Position numbers and translations under genes: made by a program. A DNA stretch of 5,923 bases. It comes from Chloroflexota bacterium. Its GTDB lineage: Bacteria > Chloroflexota > Dehalococcoidia > Tepidiformales > Tepidiformaceae. Location: contig JAKALX010000252.1 in the NCBI GenBank assembly GCA_021823905.1, forward strand, positions 1 through 5,923, in the 5' to 3' direction. The first letter of the stretch is position 1; the number at the start of each line of letters is the position of its first letter. Positions 5,381 through 5,923 of this stretch are shown in pieces. Below the pieces are notes generated by a model, which worked only from the letters and a program-made list of their open reading frames with translations, did no database searches and had not been told where the DNA came from.

Positions 5381-5417
5381 AAGAAGGCCGGGGATTTGTC
5401 CCCGGCCTTCTTCTTTT
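5381..5417. terminator. Strong bidirectional intrinsic terminator
   Basis: Bases 5381-5394 pair perfectly with 5399-5412, giving a 14-bp stem with the loop TTTG. On the plus strand the 3' arm runs into TTCTTCTTTT, and on the minus strand into CTTGTTTGTTG, so both directions have a T-rich tail. It sits about 110 bp after the SWIM stop and 15 bp after the thiolase stop, and should end transcription from both convergent genes. Confidence 0.92.
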
Positions 5418-5431
5418 CGCGAGCCGAACGC

Positions 5432-5923
5432 CTACATGCGCTCGATGATCGTGCTGATGCCCATGCCCGCGCCGATGCACTGGGTTGCCAGGCCGTAGCG
5501 GGTGTTGCTGTTGCGAAGCTCGTGCGCGACGGTGAGGACGAGCCGGGTGCCGGTCGCTCCGAGCGGGTGGCCGATGGCGATCGAGCCGCCATTGACGTTG
5601 CACTTCGAAAGCGGGATGCCGAGCTCCTTGCAGGACGGGATGACCTGCGCGGCGAACGCTTCGTTGAACTCGACGCGGTCGATCTGGTCGGCCGTGATAC
5701 CGGCGTGCTTGAGCGCCTTCCTGGTGGAAGGAATGGGGCCGAGACCCATCAGTTGCGGCTTCACGCCGGCAACGCCGTAGCCGACGATGCGGGCGAGCGG
5801 CTCGAGGCCGAGCTCGCGGGCCTTCTTCTCGCTCATCAGCAGGGCGGCGGTGAAGCCGTCGTTCGTGGGGCAGCTGTTGCCGGCCGTGATGCGGAGGTCA
5901 ACGCCGCCGGGGCTGACGAGCCC
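5432..5923 (-). CDS. Thiolase (acetyl-CoA acyltransferase), C-terminal part (partial)
   Basis: The visible 163 residues are the C-terminal half of a thiolase, which joins or cleaves acyl-CoA units by a Claisen reaction (beta-oxidation or acetoacetyl-CoA synthesis). The frame is open to the window edge at 5923, so the N-terminal half, with the nucleophilic cysteine, is missing, and the ATG at 5836 is internal. Numbering from the window edge, TAGNSCPTNDG is at 13-23, NEAFAAQ at 87-93, NGGSIAIGHPLGATGTR at 111-127 with catalytic His119, and QCIGAGMG at 148-155 with catalytic Cys149. Both visible active-site residues are intact. The C-terminus ISTIIERM is of normal form. The gene ends just before the shared terminator. 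Degradative versus biosynthetic subtype cannot be decided from this half. Confidence 0.93.
   Translation of the reverse strand, partial: GLVSPGGVDLRITAGNSCPTNDGFTAALLMSEKKARELGLEPLARIVGYGVAGVKPQLMGLGPIPSTRKALKHAGITADQIDRVEFNEAFAAQVIPSCKELGIPLSKCNVNGGSIAIGHPLGATGTRLVLTVAHELRNSNTRYGLATQCIGAGMGISTIIERM

Overview
The window is GC-rich bacterial chromosome with ordinary, compactly packed housekeeping and accessory genes. Codon choice is strongly GC-biased, GTG or TTG starts are common, and the promoter-like boxes are sigma-70-like. The gene mix (a Tup-type oxyanion importer, a DUF3761 lipoprotein, a soluble-type desaturase with three His boxes, a lone HDOD protein, a tiny SWIM protein and a thiolase) would fit Chloroflexota or Actinobacteria. 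I lean weakly to Chloroflexota, but nothing here settles the phylum.

Layout. Bases 1-1767 (+) are the end of a tungstate-type ABC importer operon: the last 31 residues of the binding protein (TupA-like), the permease (TupB) and the ATPase (TupC), the last two sharing a 4-bp GTGA overlap. This operon runs convergently into a small minus-strand lipoprotein with a DUF3761 motif (2011-2373). The 243-bp gap between them holds an unusual set of AT-richer dyads: three copies of AACCTTGAAT in alternating orientation, plus GGAAAGGCTTTCC. The lipoprotein is divergent from a 375-aa fatty acid desaturase (2554-3681, +). The desaturase converges on a single-domain HDOD protein (3771-4631, -), with two terminator-like inverted repeats but no U-tract between them.

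A gene-poor stretch (4632-5010) follows. It carries two copies of GTTGACAGGCG, each containing a perfect TTGACA box, and a perfect 11-bp hairpin close to the start of an 86-aa stand-alone SWIM zinc-finger protein (5011-5271, +). A strong bidirectional terminator (5381-5417) separates this from the 3' part of a thiolase gene (5432-5923, -) that runs out of the window.

How the genes work together. The tup genes make one importer. The desaturase and the thiolase both act on fatty acyl chains, but they are in separate transcription units, and I see no evidence that the window encodes one new multi-gene system. The items most worth a second look are the triple dyad after tupC, the leader and hairpin of the SWIM gene, the SWIM protein itself, and the nearly complete set of HD-type metal ligands in the HDOD protein.
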